Assembly: GCF_029255285.1 (NCBI RefSeq)
Contig: NZ_JAPUVI010000025.1
Location: 1 to 64,000, forward strand
Source of the DNA: Accumulibacter sp.
Lineage (GTDB): Bacteria > Pseudomonadota > Gammaproteobacteria > Burkholderiales > Rhodocyclaceae
Length of the DNA: 64,000 nucleotides
Direction: 5' to 3'
Part shown: positions 45,270 through 53,733 of the stretch, piece by piece
Position numbering within the stretch: the stretch's first letter is position 1
Layout of the letters: each line of letters begins with the position of its first letter
The notes under the pieces: generated by a model
The model's input: only the letters and a program-made list of their open reading frames with translations
The model's database searches: none
What the model was told of the DNA's origin: nothing
Translations under genes and position numbers: made by a program

Positions 45270-46297
45270 GACTCCGTTTCCATTCGGACGTCTGTCGGCT
45301 GCGAGCCGTGGCGGGTATCGATCCGGCGGATGAAACGGTCCTCGGGGGCAGCCTGATCGGCTGTCCAACGATTGCCGAACCGCGGCCCCGCTGGCCGCGA
45401 CAGACACTCAATGCGCCACTGCTGGGCCATGACGCGGATTTCGTCGAAGAACACTGGCTTACCGATGGCGAATGTCTGTCCGGCGAGTTCGAGGGTATCT
45501 TCTACCGACGCAGCAGCGACGTTCTGTACGGCGTCATCGAAATCGACGAACGTACCTTTCCGGATTCCGCCGCCGGGACTGCGCTGCAGAGAGCAACCGC
45601 GGAAGCCTACGGCCGCATCTTTCGGCTGCTCGCCACACAGGGCCTGCCGCAGCTCTGGCGTGTCTGGAACTATCTGGCCGATATCAATCGCGAGACCGGG
45701 GGGCTGGAACGTTATCGGCAGTTCAACGTCGGGCGTTACGATGCTTTTCTGAGCTTCGCGCCGGGCGCCGCCGACGATGTTCCGGCTGCCTGTGCAATCG
45801 GCCTGCAACATGGCCCCTTAAGCATCGCCTTCATTGCCGGACGGACGCCGGCGAGACCCATCGAGAATCCACGACAAGTCAGTGCTTACCGCTATCCGGT
45901 CGAGTACGGGCCGCGCAGCCCGACTTTTTCGCGCGCCGTACTGGTTACCCTGCCGGAGCAGGAGAGTCTGTTCATTTCCGGAACGGCGAGCATCGTCGGC
46001 TACCGGACCGTTCACGCTGGAGATGTGGAAGCGCAATGCCGGGAAGCACTGGCCAACGTCGAGGCGCTGCTCGACGAGTCCGGGCACCTCTGCCGTTCGA
46101 CCGCCTTTACTCTGTCGGAACTGTCGTATCGGGTCTACGTCCGCCGGGCCGTCGATTACCCGGCCGTAAGAAGCATTTTGATGGAGCGCTTGGGCGAGAC
46201 TGCCGAGGCGGTTTTCATCGAAGCGGACATTTGCCGGCCTGACCTGCTGGTCGAAATCGAGGCGATGGCCTCGCATCCTCTGGAGGATTGTCGATGA
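45266..46297 (+). CDS. Chorismatase of the FkbO/Hyg5/XanB2 family (hydroxybenzoate synthase)
   Basis: The product (343 residues) has the chorismatase core: GVIEIDE, LWRVWNYLADINRETGGLERYRQFNVGRYDAF (in part), LQHGPLSIAFIAGRTPARPIENPRQVSAYRYP (in part) and YGPRSPTFSRA. Family members turn chorismate into 3-hydroxybenzoate or 4-hydroxybenzoate plus pyruvate (XanB2), or into dihydroxycyclohexadienoate (FkbO). XanB2 feeds xanthomonadin-type aryl polyenes. The GTG at 45266 overlaps the halogenase-like gene's stop codon. The long frame upstream lies inside that gene. The next gene overlaps by four bases too. Confidence 0.87.
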   Translation: MRLRFHSDVCRLRAVAGIDPADETVLGGSLIGCPTIAEPRPRWPRQTLNAPLLGHDADFVEEHWLTDGECLSGEFEGIFYRRSSDVLYGVIEIDERTFPDSAAGTALQRATAEAYGRIFRLLATQGLPQLWRVWNYLADINRETGGLERYRQFNVGRYDAFLSFAPGAADDVPAACAIGLQHGPLSIAFIAGRTPARPIENPRQVSAYRYPVEYGPRSPTFSRAVLVTLPEQESLFISGTASIVGYRTVHAGDVEAQCREALANVEALLDESGHLCRSTAFTLSELSYRVYVRRAVDYPAVRSILMERLGETAEAVFIEADICRPDLLVEIEAMASHPLEDCR

Positions 46298-47145
46298 CTG
46301 TAGCGCATTGGCGCCGCATCGGCGGCCTGACGGCAAGCGTGGCGATCGCCTGTGCCTCGCCGGCCGCCATGGCGGCCGAGGAAAAACCGCTGTGGGAACT
46401 GGGAGCCGGGGTGGCCGCGCTGAGTTTCCCGTACTATCGCGGCTCCGATCAAAGCAACAACTTCGTCATGCCTGTGCCGTACTTCGCTTATCACGGGGAT
46501 TTCTTCAAGGCGGACCGGCACGGCATTCGCGGCAGCTTTTTCGATTCCGACCGTATCGACTTCAGCGTCAGCCTGGCGCTGTCGCCACCTGGCAGCAGCG
46601 ACGACATCCGGGCGCGCTCCGGCATGCCCAACCTCGACGCGAGTTTCGAAATCGGCCCGCAGTTGGACCTCACCTTCTGGCGCTCCGAAAACCGTTCCCG
46701 CTTTCTCAAGCTGCTCTTGCCATTGCGTGCCGCCTTCACGGTCGAGAGTTCGCCCAGGGATATCGGCTGGGTTTTTCACCCGAAACTGAATATGGATATC
46801 ACCGACCTGCCGGGGCTGCCAGGCTGGCAGCTCGGCCTGTTGGCCGGCGTGGTTTTCGGCGACCAGCGACAGAATGCCTACTACTACACGGTGGCGCCAC
46901 AGTACGCGACGGCGGCACGTCCCGCCTATCAGGCCGGTGGCGGCTATGCCGGAACCCAGTATTTGGTGGCTATTTCGAAACGCTTTCCGAATTTCTGGCT
47001 CGGCGGTTTCGCGCGCTACGACAATCTCGGTGGCGCCACGTTCGACGATAGCCCTCTGCTCAGGCAAAAGGACTATTTTGCCGCCGGGCTGTCGGTGAGC
47101 TGGATTCTCGGGGAATCGTCCACCCGCGTGCGGGTCGATGACTGA
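46294..47145 (+). CDS. MipA/OmpV-family outer-membrane protein
   Basis: The product (283 residues) has a signal peptide ending near AMAAEEK, then a beta-barrel-like sequence with alternating hydrophobic residues. It starts WELGAGVAALSFPYYRGSDQS, a form typical of MipA/OmpV, and ends in a strand (FAAGLSVSWILG). The family forms outer-membrane barrels, some interacting with MltA. In this operon it may display or move the pathway's product to the outer membrane (inference). The ATG has AGGA upstream and overlaps the chorismatase stop codon. Confidence 0.85.
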   Translation: MTVAHWRRIGGLTASVAIACASPAAMAAEEKPLWELGAGVAALSFPYYRGSDQSNNFVMPVPYFAYHGDFFKADRHGIRGSFFDSDRIDFSVSLALSPPGSSDDIRARSGMPNLDASFEIGPQLDLTFWRSENRSRFLKLLLPLRAAFTVESSPRDIGWVFHPKLNMDITDLPGLPGWQLGLLAGVVFGDQRQNAYYYTVAPQYATAARPAYQAGGGYAGTQYLVAISKRFPNFWLGGFARYDNLGGATFDDSPLLRQKDYFAAGLSVSWILGESSTRVRVDD

Positions 47146-47935
47146 CTCGCCGGTCGGCAAGCTCCTATGGACAGCCTACGAACGTTTCGCCATGACGCTC
47201 GGGCTGGGCGCGCTGGCGTTGTGCTGTCTGGCCTGGTGGCCGTTTGCGCTGCTGCTCAATCCCTTGTTGCCACGGCGCCTTGGCCGGCCACTCGGGCGTT
47301 ACGTGGCGCGTCTTGGTTTCCGCGGCTACCTCGGCTTCCTCAGCCTATTGTGTGCCTGCCGTTTCGACCTCGCCGAACTCGATCGGCTGCGCCATGATGA
47401 GCCCTTGGTGCTGGCCGCCAACCATCCTTCGCTGCTCGACGCGCTGCTCGTTCTCTCGCGCGTCCCCGATACGGCCTGCGTGATGAAGGCGGACCTGATG
47501 GACAATCTGTTGTTCGGCGCCGCCGCGCGTCTGGCGGGCTTCATCCGTAACGACACAGCGCTGGCCATGATCCTCGACGCCGGCGATGAACTCGCGCGCG
47601 GTGCCCACCTGCTGATTTTTCCCGAGGGCACCCGGACACCCGTTTTCCCGATCGCGCCCTGCCTGCCGACCGCAGGCCTGATCGCCCGCCGCAGCCAGGT
47701 GGCGGTACAGACCCTGCTGATCGAGTTCTCGACCCCCTATCTCGGCAAGCAATGGCCCTTGTTCAGGCGGCCGGTCCTGCCCTTGCACTGCCGCGTTCGC
47801 CTGGGGCGCCGCTTTCCTCCACCAGACGACGTGATCGCCTTCAGCACCGAACTCGAAAGCTACTTTCGCGCCCAACTCGGCCAGCCCTTACCTGTTTCCG
47901 GCCTGGGCCTGCCGCACGCCCACCGCGTGCACTGA
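47138..47935 (+). CDS. Lysophospholipid acyltransferase-family protein (PlsC-like)
   Basis: The product (265 residues) has an N-terminal hydrophobic region (about 20-80), the acyltransferase motif NHPSLLD (N-H-x4-D) and the phosphate-binding FPEGTR. It transfers an acyl chain to an unknown acceptor. In aryl polyene clusters, acyltransferases of this kind anchor the pigment to a lipid. It overlaps MipA by eight bases and precedes the glycosyltransferase by 20 bp. Confidence 0.87.
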   Translation: MTDSPVGKLLWTAYERFAMTLGLGALALCCLAWWPFALLLNPLLPRRLGRPLGRYVARLGFRGYLGFLSLLCACRFDLAELDRLRHDEPLVLAANHPSLLDALLVLSRVPDTACVMKADLMDNLLFGAAARLAGFIRNDTALAMILDAGDELARGAHLLIFPEGTRTPVFPIAPCLPTAGLIARRSQVAVQTLLIEFSTPYLGKQWPLFRRPVLPLHCRVRLGRRFPPPDDVIAFSTELESYFRAQLGQPLPVSGLGLPHAHRVH

Positions 47936-47955
47936 CGATCCGCCAAGTCCGCGCC

Positions 47956-48726
47956 ATGCCGCCTGCTTCGTCCACCCACCTGGTCATCATCCCGAGCTAC
48001 AACCCGGGTGCCCAGGTCGTCGACACGGTTCGCGCCGCATTGGCTTGCTGGGCGCCGGTATGGGTGGTCGTCGACGGCAGTACGGACGACAGCGTCGCCA
48101 GCTTGCGGGATCTCGCCCAGACCAATGACGGATTGCGCGTCATCGAGTTGCCCGAAAACCGTGGCAAAGGCGCCGCGGTGCTCGAGGGAATCAGTCAGGC
48201 ACGGGCGCTTGGCTTCACGCATGCGCTGACGATGGATTCCGATGGCCAGCATCCGGCCGACCTGATCCCCGCCTTCATGGCCGAATCGCTGGCGCGCCCC
48301 GATGCCATGATCCTCGGCAAGCCGGTTTTCGCGGCCGACGCCCCGGCGCTGCGCGTCAACGGCCGCAGGATTTCGAACGGCTGGGCGAATCTCGAAACGC
48401 TGTGGATGGGGATCGGCGATTCGCTGTACGGTTTTCGTGTCTACCCGATCGAACCGCTGCAGCGCGTCATGCGCGCCAACCGCTGGATGCGGCGCTTCGA
48501 TTTCGATCCCGAAGCGGTGGTTCGCCTGTGCTGGGCGGGCGTACCGCCGCTCAACCGCGCCGCGCCGGTGCGCTACCTGCGGCCCGAAGAGGGTGGCGTC
48601 TCGCATTTCCGCTACCTGCGCGACAACACTCTGTTGACCTGGATGCACGCTCGGCTGTTTATCGGTTTCCTGCTTCGCTTACCCGTTCTGCTCACCAAGC
48701 GGCTGGCCGCCCGCTCTCCCGTCTAG
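47956..48726 (+). CDS. Family 2 glycosyltransferase
   Basis: The product (256 residues) has the GT-A fold: HLVIIPSYNPGAQVVDTV, VVDGSTDDSVASL, NRGKGAAVLEGI, and the DxD-type TMDSDGQHPADLIP. A later amphipathic or membrane-associated tail lies at LFIGFLLRLPVLLTKRL. It is a dolichol-phosphate-mannose-synthase-like GT2. It would transfer a sugar to a lipid or aryl acceptor. The ATG at 47956 fits the family. The frame upstream is in the acyltransferase gene. It belongs to the same operon. Confidence 0.88.
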   Translation: MPPASSTHLVIIPSYNPGAQVVDTVRAALACWAPVWVVVDGSTDDSVASLRDLAQTNDGLRVIELPENRGKGAAVLEGISQARALGFTHALTMDSDGQHPADLIPAFMAESLARPDAMILGKPVFAADAPALRVNGRRISNGWANLETLWMGIGDSLYGFRVYPIEPLQRVMRANRWMRRFDFDPEAVVRLCWAGVPPLNRAAPVRYLRPEEGGVSHFRYLRDNTLLTWMHARLFIGFLLRLPVLLTKRLAARSPV

Positions 48727-48743
48727 TCCCTGTGCCAGCCGCG

Positions 48744-49949
48744 ATGACGATGAACACGACCGAGATCTTCCTGATCGCCATGGCGATCATCTTCTCGCTG
48801 CCTTGGCTGATCTGGCGAGCCGGCCGCACCGACTACTACGCGCCGCTGGTGGTCGTCCAGATCCTTACCGGGATTGCCCTTGGACCCGGCGTTCTCGGGC
48901 GTTTCTACCCCGATTACTACGCGTTCGTGTTCACCCCCGCGGTGGTTCAGTCGCTCAACGGCATCGCCTGGTGGGCGGTCATGCTGTTCGTCATGATTGC
49001 CGGCATTGAACTGGATCTCCGACAGGCCTGGGTGCATCGTCGCGAAAGCAGCATCACCGCCGGGCTGGCACTCGGCACGCCGCTTCTTTTCGGCTGCCTG
49101 GCTGCCAGTCTGCTGTTGTTTCACGACGGGTGGATCGGGCGACGCGCGCTGACCTGGCAATTCGTTCTCGGCGTCGGCATGGCCTGTTCGGTAACTGCGC
49201 TGCCGATCCTGATTCTGCTCATGGAGAAGCTGGCCATCCTGCGTCAGCCGATCGGCCAGCGCATCCTGCGCTACGCCAGCCTCGACGACATCGCAATCTG
49301 GGGTGTCCTGGCGCTGATCCTGATGGACTGGGGCCGGGTTGGCAAACAACTCGCTTTCCTGCTGGTTTTCGCCTTGCTCGGCTACGCTTTCCGGGCCTTG
49401 ATGCGGCGCCTGACGGATCGCGACCGCTGGCATGTGGCGCTGATCTGGCTGGCCGTCTGTTCGTTCGGCGCCGACTGGGCGGGCCTGCACTTCATGGTCG
49501 GCGCCTTCCTGGCCGGAGCGATCATCGACACCGAGTGGTTCGATCAACGGCGCATGGATTTGCTACGTCATCATGTTCTGCTGGTCGCGATGCCGGTTTT
49601 TTTTCTCAGCACGGGCTTGCGGACGACCTGGACGCTCGGCGGCGAAGCCGTCTTCACCGCCGCCGGCCTGCTGCTCATCGCGGCGGTCGGCGGCAAGTTG
49701 CTCGGCACGCGGATTGCCGGTCAACTGCTCGGCTGGCCTCCCGGCGAGGCCAGCCTGATCGGCTGGCTACTGCAGACCAAGGCGCTGATCATGATCATCT
49801 TTGCCAACATTCTGCTCGACAAGGATCTCATCAGCAGCGAAACCTTCACCGCGCTGCTGTTGATGGCCGTGGTCAGCACCATGCTCACCGTGCCGGTCGT
49901 CGCCCCCAAGCTTAAACGTTGGCAGGAACTCGTCGGCCGCCACCGGTAA
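48744..49949 (+). CDS. CPA2-type cation/proton antiporter (KefB/NapA-like)
   Basis: The product (401 residues) has about twelve helices and the antiporter-type segment LNGIAWWAVMLFVMIAGIELDLR, with the pattern VTALPILILLMEKL. A charged pair is likely buried in the core (LDDIAIWG). It starts 17 bp after the glycosyltransferase gene, so is probably part of the operon. It lacks the KTN ion-gating domain of KefB/C. Its job in the operon is unknown. Confidence 0.83.
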   Translation: MTMNTTEIFLIAMAIIFSLPWLIWRAGRTDYYAPLVVVQILTGIALGPGVLGRFYPDYYAFVFTPAVVQSLNGIAWWAVMLFVMIAGIELDLRQAWVHRRESSITAGLALGTPLLFGCLAASLLLFHDGWIGRRALTWQFVLGVGMACSVTALPILILLMEKLAILRQPIGQRILRYASLDDIAIWGVLALILMDWGRVGKQLAFLLVFALLGYAFRALMRRLTDRDRWHVALIWLAVCSFGADWAGLHFMVGAFLAGAIIDTEWFDQRRMDLLRHHVLLVAMPVFFLSTGLRTTWTLGGEAVFTAAGLLLIAAVGGKLLGTRIAGQLLGWPPGEASLIGWLLQTKALIMIIFANILLDKDLISSETFTALLLMAVVSTMLTVPVVAPKLKRWQELVGRHR

Positions 49950-50028
49950 TCGCACCGCGTCGGCGTCCACTCGGTTACGACCTGAGGCATGTCAGCCTTG
50001 GGCCGGCGGTGGCTCCGCCCTGTACGGT

Positions 50029-51342
50029 TCAGCCGTCGACGCGATACTCTGCCGAGCGGGCGTGCGCTGACAGTCCTTCGCCACGCGCCAGCGTCGCCGC
50101 GATCCGACCAAGAGTCTTGGCCCCCGCCTGCGAGACGCGGATCAGGCTGGTCCGCTTCTGGAAATCGTAGACCCCGAGCGGTGAAGAAAAACGGGCGCTG
50201 CCGGAAGTCGGCAGGACGTGGTTCGGCCCCGCACAATAGTCACCGAGCGACTCCGAAGTATGGCGTCCGATGAAGATCGCGCCAGCATGGCGGATTTTCG
50301 TCACCCAGTCTTCGGCATCGACCAGCGAGAGTTCCAGGTGTTCGGGAGCGATGCGGTTGGCGATACGGCAGGCCTCGTCGAGATCGCGGACTTCAATAAG
50401 CGCACCGCGGTTTTCCAGCGCAGTACGGATGACTTGCCGGCGTGGCATCGTTGGCAGGAGACTGTCGAGGCAAGCGGCGACGCGCTCGATATAGGCGGCG
50501 TCGGGGCAGATCAGAATGGACTGGGCGAGTTCGTCGTGCTCGGCCTGCGAGAACAGATCCATTGCCACCCACTCGGGGTCCGTTTGTCCGTCGCAGATCA
50601 CCAGGATCTCGGACGGTCCGGCGACCATGTCGATGCCCACGACACCGAAGACACGGCGCTTCGCGGCGGCGACGTAGGCGTTGCCGGGACCGACGATCTT
50701 GTCTACCTGCGGAATCGTCTGCGTGCCATAAGCCAGGGCGGCGATCGCCTGCGCGCCCCCGACGGTGAACACGCGGTCGACGCCGGCCAAGGCCGCCGCG
50801 GCAAGAACCAATGGGTTGTGCTCGCCGGCCGGCGTCGGCACGACCATGATCAATTCCCCGACTCCGGCGACACCTGCCGGAATGGCGTTCATCAGCACGG
50901 ACGAAGGATAGGAAGCCTTGCCGCCGGGGACGTAGAGTCCGACGCGGTCGAGCGCCGTCACTTGCTGGCCGAGCATCGTTCCGCAGCCGTCGTCACCGTC
51001 GTCCTGATAGTGCCAGCTTTGCAGCGTCTGTCGCTCGTGATAGCGTCGCACCCGGCTGGCCGCCGCTTCGAGCGCCCGGCGCTGATCCGTGGGCAAAGCC
51101 GTCAGCGCCGCGTGCAGCGCCGGTGGCGCAATTTCCAAGTCGGCCATCGAACTGGGAGAGAGACCGTCGAAGCGGCGTGTGTACTCGATCAGCGCGGCGT
51201 CGCCGCGTGCCTTGACGTCGGCCAGAATGGCGGCAACCGTGCGCTCCACCGCCTCGTCCTGCGTCGCCTCGAAAGCCAGCAGCGAGTCGAGCCGCGGCTC
51301 GAAATCGGCGTCGGTTGTGGAAAGTCGCGAGATCCGGATCAT
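50029..51342 (-). CDS. hisD: HisD, histidinol dehydrogenase
   Basis: Last step of histidine synthesis: oxidises L-histidinol to L-histidine in two NAD+-dependent steps. The 437-residue product contains [57 protein letters not shown], the metal-binding [13 protein letters not shown] and the C-terminal [17 protein letters not shown]. The ATG overlaps the hisG stop codon (ATGA). A longer frame runs through hisG and is not real. Confidence 0.97.
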   Translation of the reverse strand: MIRISRLSTTDADFEPRLDSLLAFEATQDEAVERTVAAILADVKARGDAALIEYTRRFDGLSPSSMADLEIAPPALHAALTALPTDQRRALEAAASRVRRYHERQTLQSWHYQDDGDDGCGTMLGQQVTALDRVGLYVPGGKASYPSSVLMNAIPAGVAGVGELIMVVPTPAGEHNPLVLAAAALAGVDRVFTVGGAQAIAALAYGTQTIPQVDKIVGPGNAYVAAAKRRVFGVVGIDMVAGPSEILVICDGQTDPEWVAMDLFSQAEHDELAQSILICPDAAYIERVAACLDSLLPTMPRRQVIRTALENRGALIEVRDLDEACRIANRIAPEHLELSLVDAEDWVTKIRHAGAIFIGRHTSESLGDYCAGPNHVLPTSGSARFSSPLGVYDFQKRTSLIRVSQAGAKTLGRIAATLARGEGLSAHARSAEYRVDG

Positions 51343-51983
51343 TGGTGCACCAGTTCGGCAATGGCGTCGAGGATCGGCGCCAGTAGTTTGCGTTTCAGCT
51401 TGAGGGCGGCCTGATTGACAATCAGGCGCGACGAAATGTCCATGACGTGCTCGACGGCGACCAGATGGTTCGCCTTCAGGGTGCTGCCAGTGGATACCAG
51501 ATCGACGATGGCGTCGGCGAGACCGGCCAGCGGCGCCAGTTCCATCGACCCGTAGAGCTTGATCAGGTCGACATGCACTCCCTTGGCGGCGAAGTGCTCG
51601 CGGGCGATATTGACATACTTGCTGGCCACTTTCAGGCGGGCTCCCTGGCGCACCGCGCTGGCGTAGTCGAAACCGTCGGGCACCGCGACCATCATCCGGC
51701 ATTTGGCGATCTTCAGATCGATCGGCTGATACAGACCGGCGCTGCCGTGCTCAAGCAGAATGTCCTTGCCCGCGACACCGAGATCGGCGGCGCCGTACTG
51801 CACATAGGTCGGCGCGTCGGTGGCACGGACAATGACCAGGCGCACGTCGGCCCGCGTGGTCGGGATGATCAGCCGACGCGAGGCCTCGGGATCCTCGAGC
51901 GGTTCGATTCCGGCCGCCGCCAGCAGCGGCATGGTTTCCGAAAAAATGCGGCCCTTCGAGAGCGCGATGGTGATGCCGTTCAC
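51339..51983 (-). CDS. hisG: HisG, ATP phosphoribosyltransferase (short form)
   Basis: Commits PRPP and ATP to histidine synthesis. The 214-residue short-form enzyme has [19 protein letters not shown], the PRPP-loop [35 protein letters not shown] and [10 protein letters not shown]. Short-form HisG needs a HisZ regulator, which I do not see here. It starts with GTG preceded by AGGAA. A candidate -10 (TAGAAT at 52018-52013 on the minus strand) lies upstream. Confidence 0.96.
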   Translation of the reverse strand: MNGITIALSKGRIFSETMPLLAAAGIEPLEDPEASRRLIIPTTRADVRLVIVRATDAPTYVQYGAADLGVAGKDILLEHGSAGLYQPIDLKIAKCRMMVAVPDGFDYASAVRQGARLKVASKYVNIAREHFAAKGVHVDLIKLYGSMELAPLAGLADAIVDLVSTGSTLKANHLVAVEHVMDISSRLIVNQAALKLKRKLLAPILDAIAELVHQ

Positions 51984-52292
51984 GAGATTCTTTCCTGGCT
52001 GGCGAAAGAAGCATTCTACCGCAACGCCGGCGACCGGGCCTCGGGCGCGTGCCCGGCACCGGCCAGTCGTCGTTTTCGGCTTGCCTCCTGCGTCATCGAG
52101 AAACTAGAGTTTGGGCATAAATGGCGTATCATTCGCGCGCAACAGCGTAAAGGGGGGCGAAGACTCGCAGAACAGCAAGAAGTATGCTGGGCGAACGGCC
52201 GGCTTGGCCTCGCGTCCAGGCGATTGCGCTGAGCGGTAGGGCAGGACTTCCTTGCCTCCTGTAACCGCCGAAGACACCGGAGGAGCAAAAAT
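51984..52292 (+). promoter_or_regulatory. Shared upstream region of hisG and the CNNM gene, with a long leader for the latter
   Basis: These 309 bp separate divergent starts. On the plus strand a TATCAT at 52127-52132 could be a -10, giving a leader of about 155 nt. Near its end CCTCC (52255-52259) could pair with GGAGG (52279-52283), which includes the ribosome binding site of the gene at 52293. A G-rich start (AAAGGGGGGCGAAG, near 52148) vaguely recalls metal-sensing riboswitches, but I cannot confirm one. Confidence 0.35.
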
Positions 52293-53720
52293 ATGGAACA
52301 AGTAACGCTTTATCTCAATCTCGTCCTGATTCTGGTCTTCGTGGCCGGGAACGCTTTTTTCGTCGGTTCGGAGATCGCCATATCGTCGGCCAGGCGAAGC
52401 CGGATCAGGCAGTTGGCGGAGGAGGGAGACAGGCGCGCGGCGAGAGTCGAGATGCTGCACAACGAACCGGAGCGCTTCTACTCGGTCACCCAGGTCGGCA
52501 TCACACTGGTCTCCCTCGGTCTCGGTGCGGTCGGCATGGAAACGATCAGCACGCTGACCGATCCGACCTTCGTCACGATCTTTGGGCTGTTCGGCGACAG
52601 CGCCGCCTTGACCAAGGCGGCGCACACCATGTCCTATGTCTTCGCCTTCATCGTGATTTCCTTCTTGCACGTGGTGGCCGGCGAACTGGCACCGAAGGTC
52701 CTTGCGTTCCACAAGGCCGAGCAGCTGAGCATGGCCGTCGGCTGGATCATCAACGTCATGTACCTCACTTTCAGGCCGCTGATCTACATCATGAAACTCT
52801 CGTCGAATGGCCTGTTGTGGCTCTTTGGGCAACGCAACCTGCAAGGCCATGGCGAGAGCCACTTCACGATGTCGGTCGAGGAAATCCGCATGATCCTCTC
52901 GGCGAGCGAGAAGGACGGGACGCTGGATCCGGAAGAGACGCAGATGATCCGCGGGGTTTTCAAGCTCGACGAGCACACGGTGCGCGAAGCGATGGTCCCG
53001 CGTACCCGGATCCGCGCCCTGACGCAGGAAGACACGCTGGCCGATGCCTTGCGGGTTTTCCGCGACGTGCCACACGCCCGCTTTCCGGTTTGCAACAAGA
53101 GCCTGGACCGGATCACCGGCGTCGTAGCGATCAAGGAGTTGCTGACCGTGATGGCCGAGAGCAGCGGTCAGACGCTGGAAGAAGTCAGCCGGCGGCCGGT
53201 CAGCGAGTTTGCGCAGGCGCCGTTCATCGTTCCGAACAGCAAGTCGCTGAGCGACCTGCTGAAGGAGTTCAAGCATACGCGGCAACAGATGGCGATCGTC
53301 ATCGACGAGTACGGCGGCACCGAAGGAATCATTACGCTCGAAGACATTCTCGAGGAAATCGTCGGCGAATACGAAGACGAGTTCACGCGCCAGGCGCGGC
53401 GAGTCAGAAAACTGGTCGGCAGCCAGTACGAGATCGACGCGTCGATGCGAGTCTCCGACCTGGAGGCGTTGATCGACTTCCCGTTCCCGACCGACGACGA
53501 CTACGTCACGCTGGCCGGACTGTTCTACAAGAAGCTCGGCAGCGTTCCGAAGGTCGGCGACACCGTCAAGCTGGAAGGCGGCCAACTGACGGTGCTCGAA
53601 ATGGACAACCACCGCATCACGTTATTGAAGTTCGAAGACACCGCCGTCGGCGAGGATGGCGTCATCCGTTTGGTCGAAAACTCTTCGGCGGCCGAGGCCG
53701 AAGTCGAAAAGGCGCCTTGA
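52293..53720 (+). CDS. CNNM/CorC-type hemolysin-family membrane protein
   Basis: The product (475 residues) has a DUF21/CNNM membrane domain (about 1-190; FFVGSEIAISSARRSRIRQL), a CBS-domain pair (about 215-335; MVPRTRIRALTQEDTLADAL) and a CorC_HlyC domain at the C-terminus. CNNM/CorC proteins bind Mg2+ and nucleotides and are linked to divalent-cation efflux. Hemolysin is a historical label. The ribosome binding site GGAGGAG lies eight bases before the ATG and may be masked by a leader stem. It converges with the decarboxylase gene (13 bp). Confidence 0.9.
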   Translation: MEQVTLYLNLVLILVFVAGNAFFVGSEIAISSARRSRIRQLAEEGDRRAARVEMLHNEPERFYSVTQVGITLVSLGLGAVGMETISTLTDPTFVTIFGLFGDSAALTKAAHTMSYVFAFIVISFLHVVAGELAPKVLAFHKAEQLSMAVGWIINVMYLTFRPLIYIMKLSSNGLLWLFGQRNLQGHGESHFTMSVEEIRMILSASEKDGTLDPEETQMIRGVFKLDEHTVREAMVPRTRIRALTQEDTLADALRVFRDVPHARFPVCNKSLDRITGVVAIKELLTVMAESSGQTLEEVSRRPVSEFAQAPFIVPNSKSLSDLLKEFKHTRQQMAIVIDEYGGTEGIITLEDILEEIVGEYEDEFTRQARRVRKLVGSQYEIDASMRVSDLEALIDFPFPTDDDYVTLAGLFYKKLGSVPKVGDTVKLEGGQLTVLEMDNHRITLLKFEDTAVGEDGVIRLVENSSAAEAEVEKAP

Positions 53721-53733
53721 GGTCGCCGCGGTT

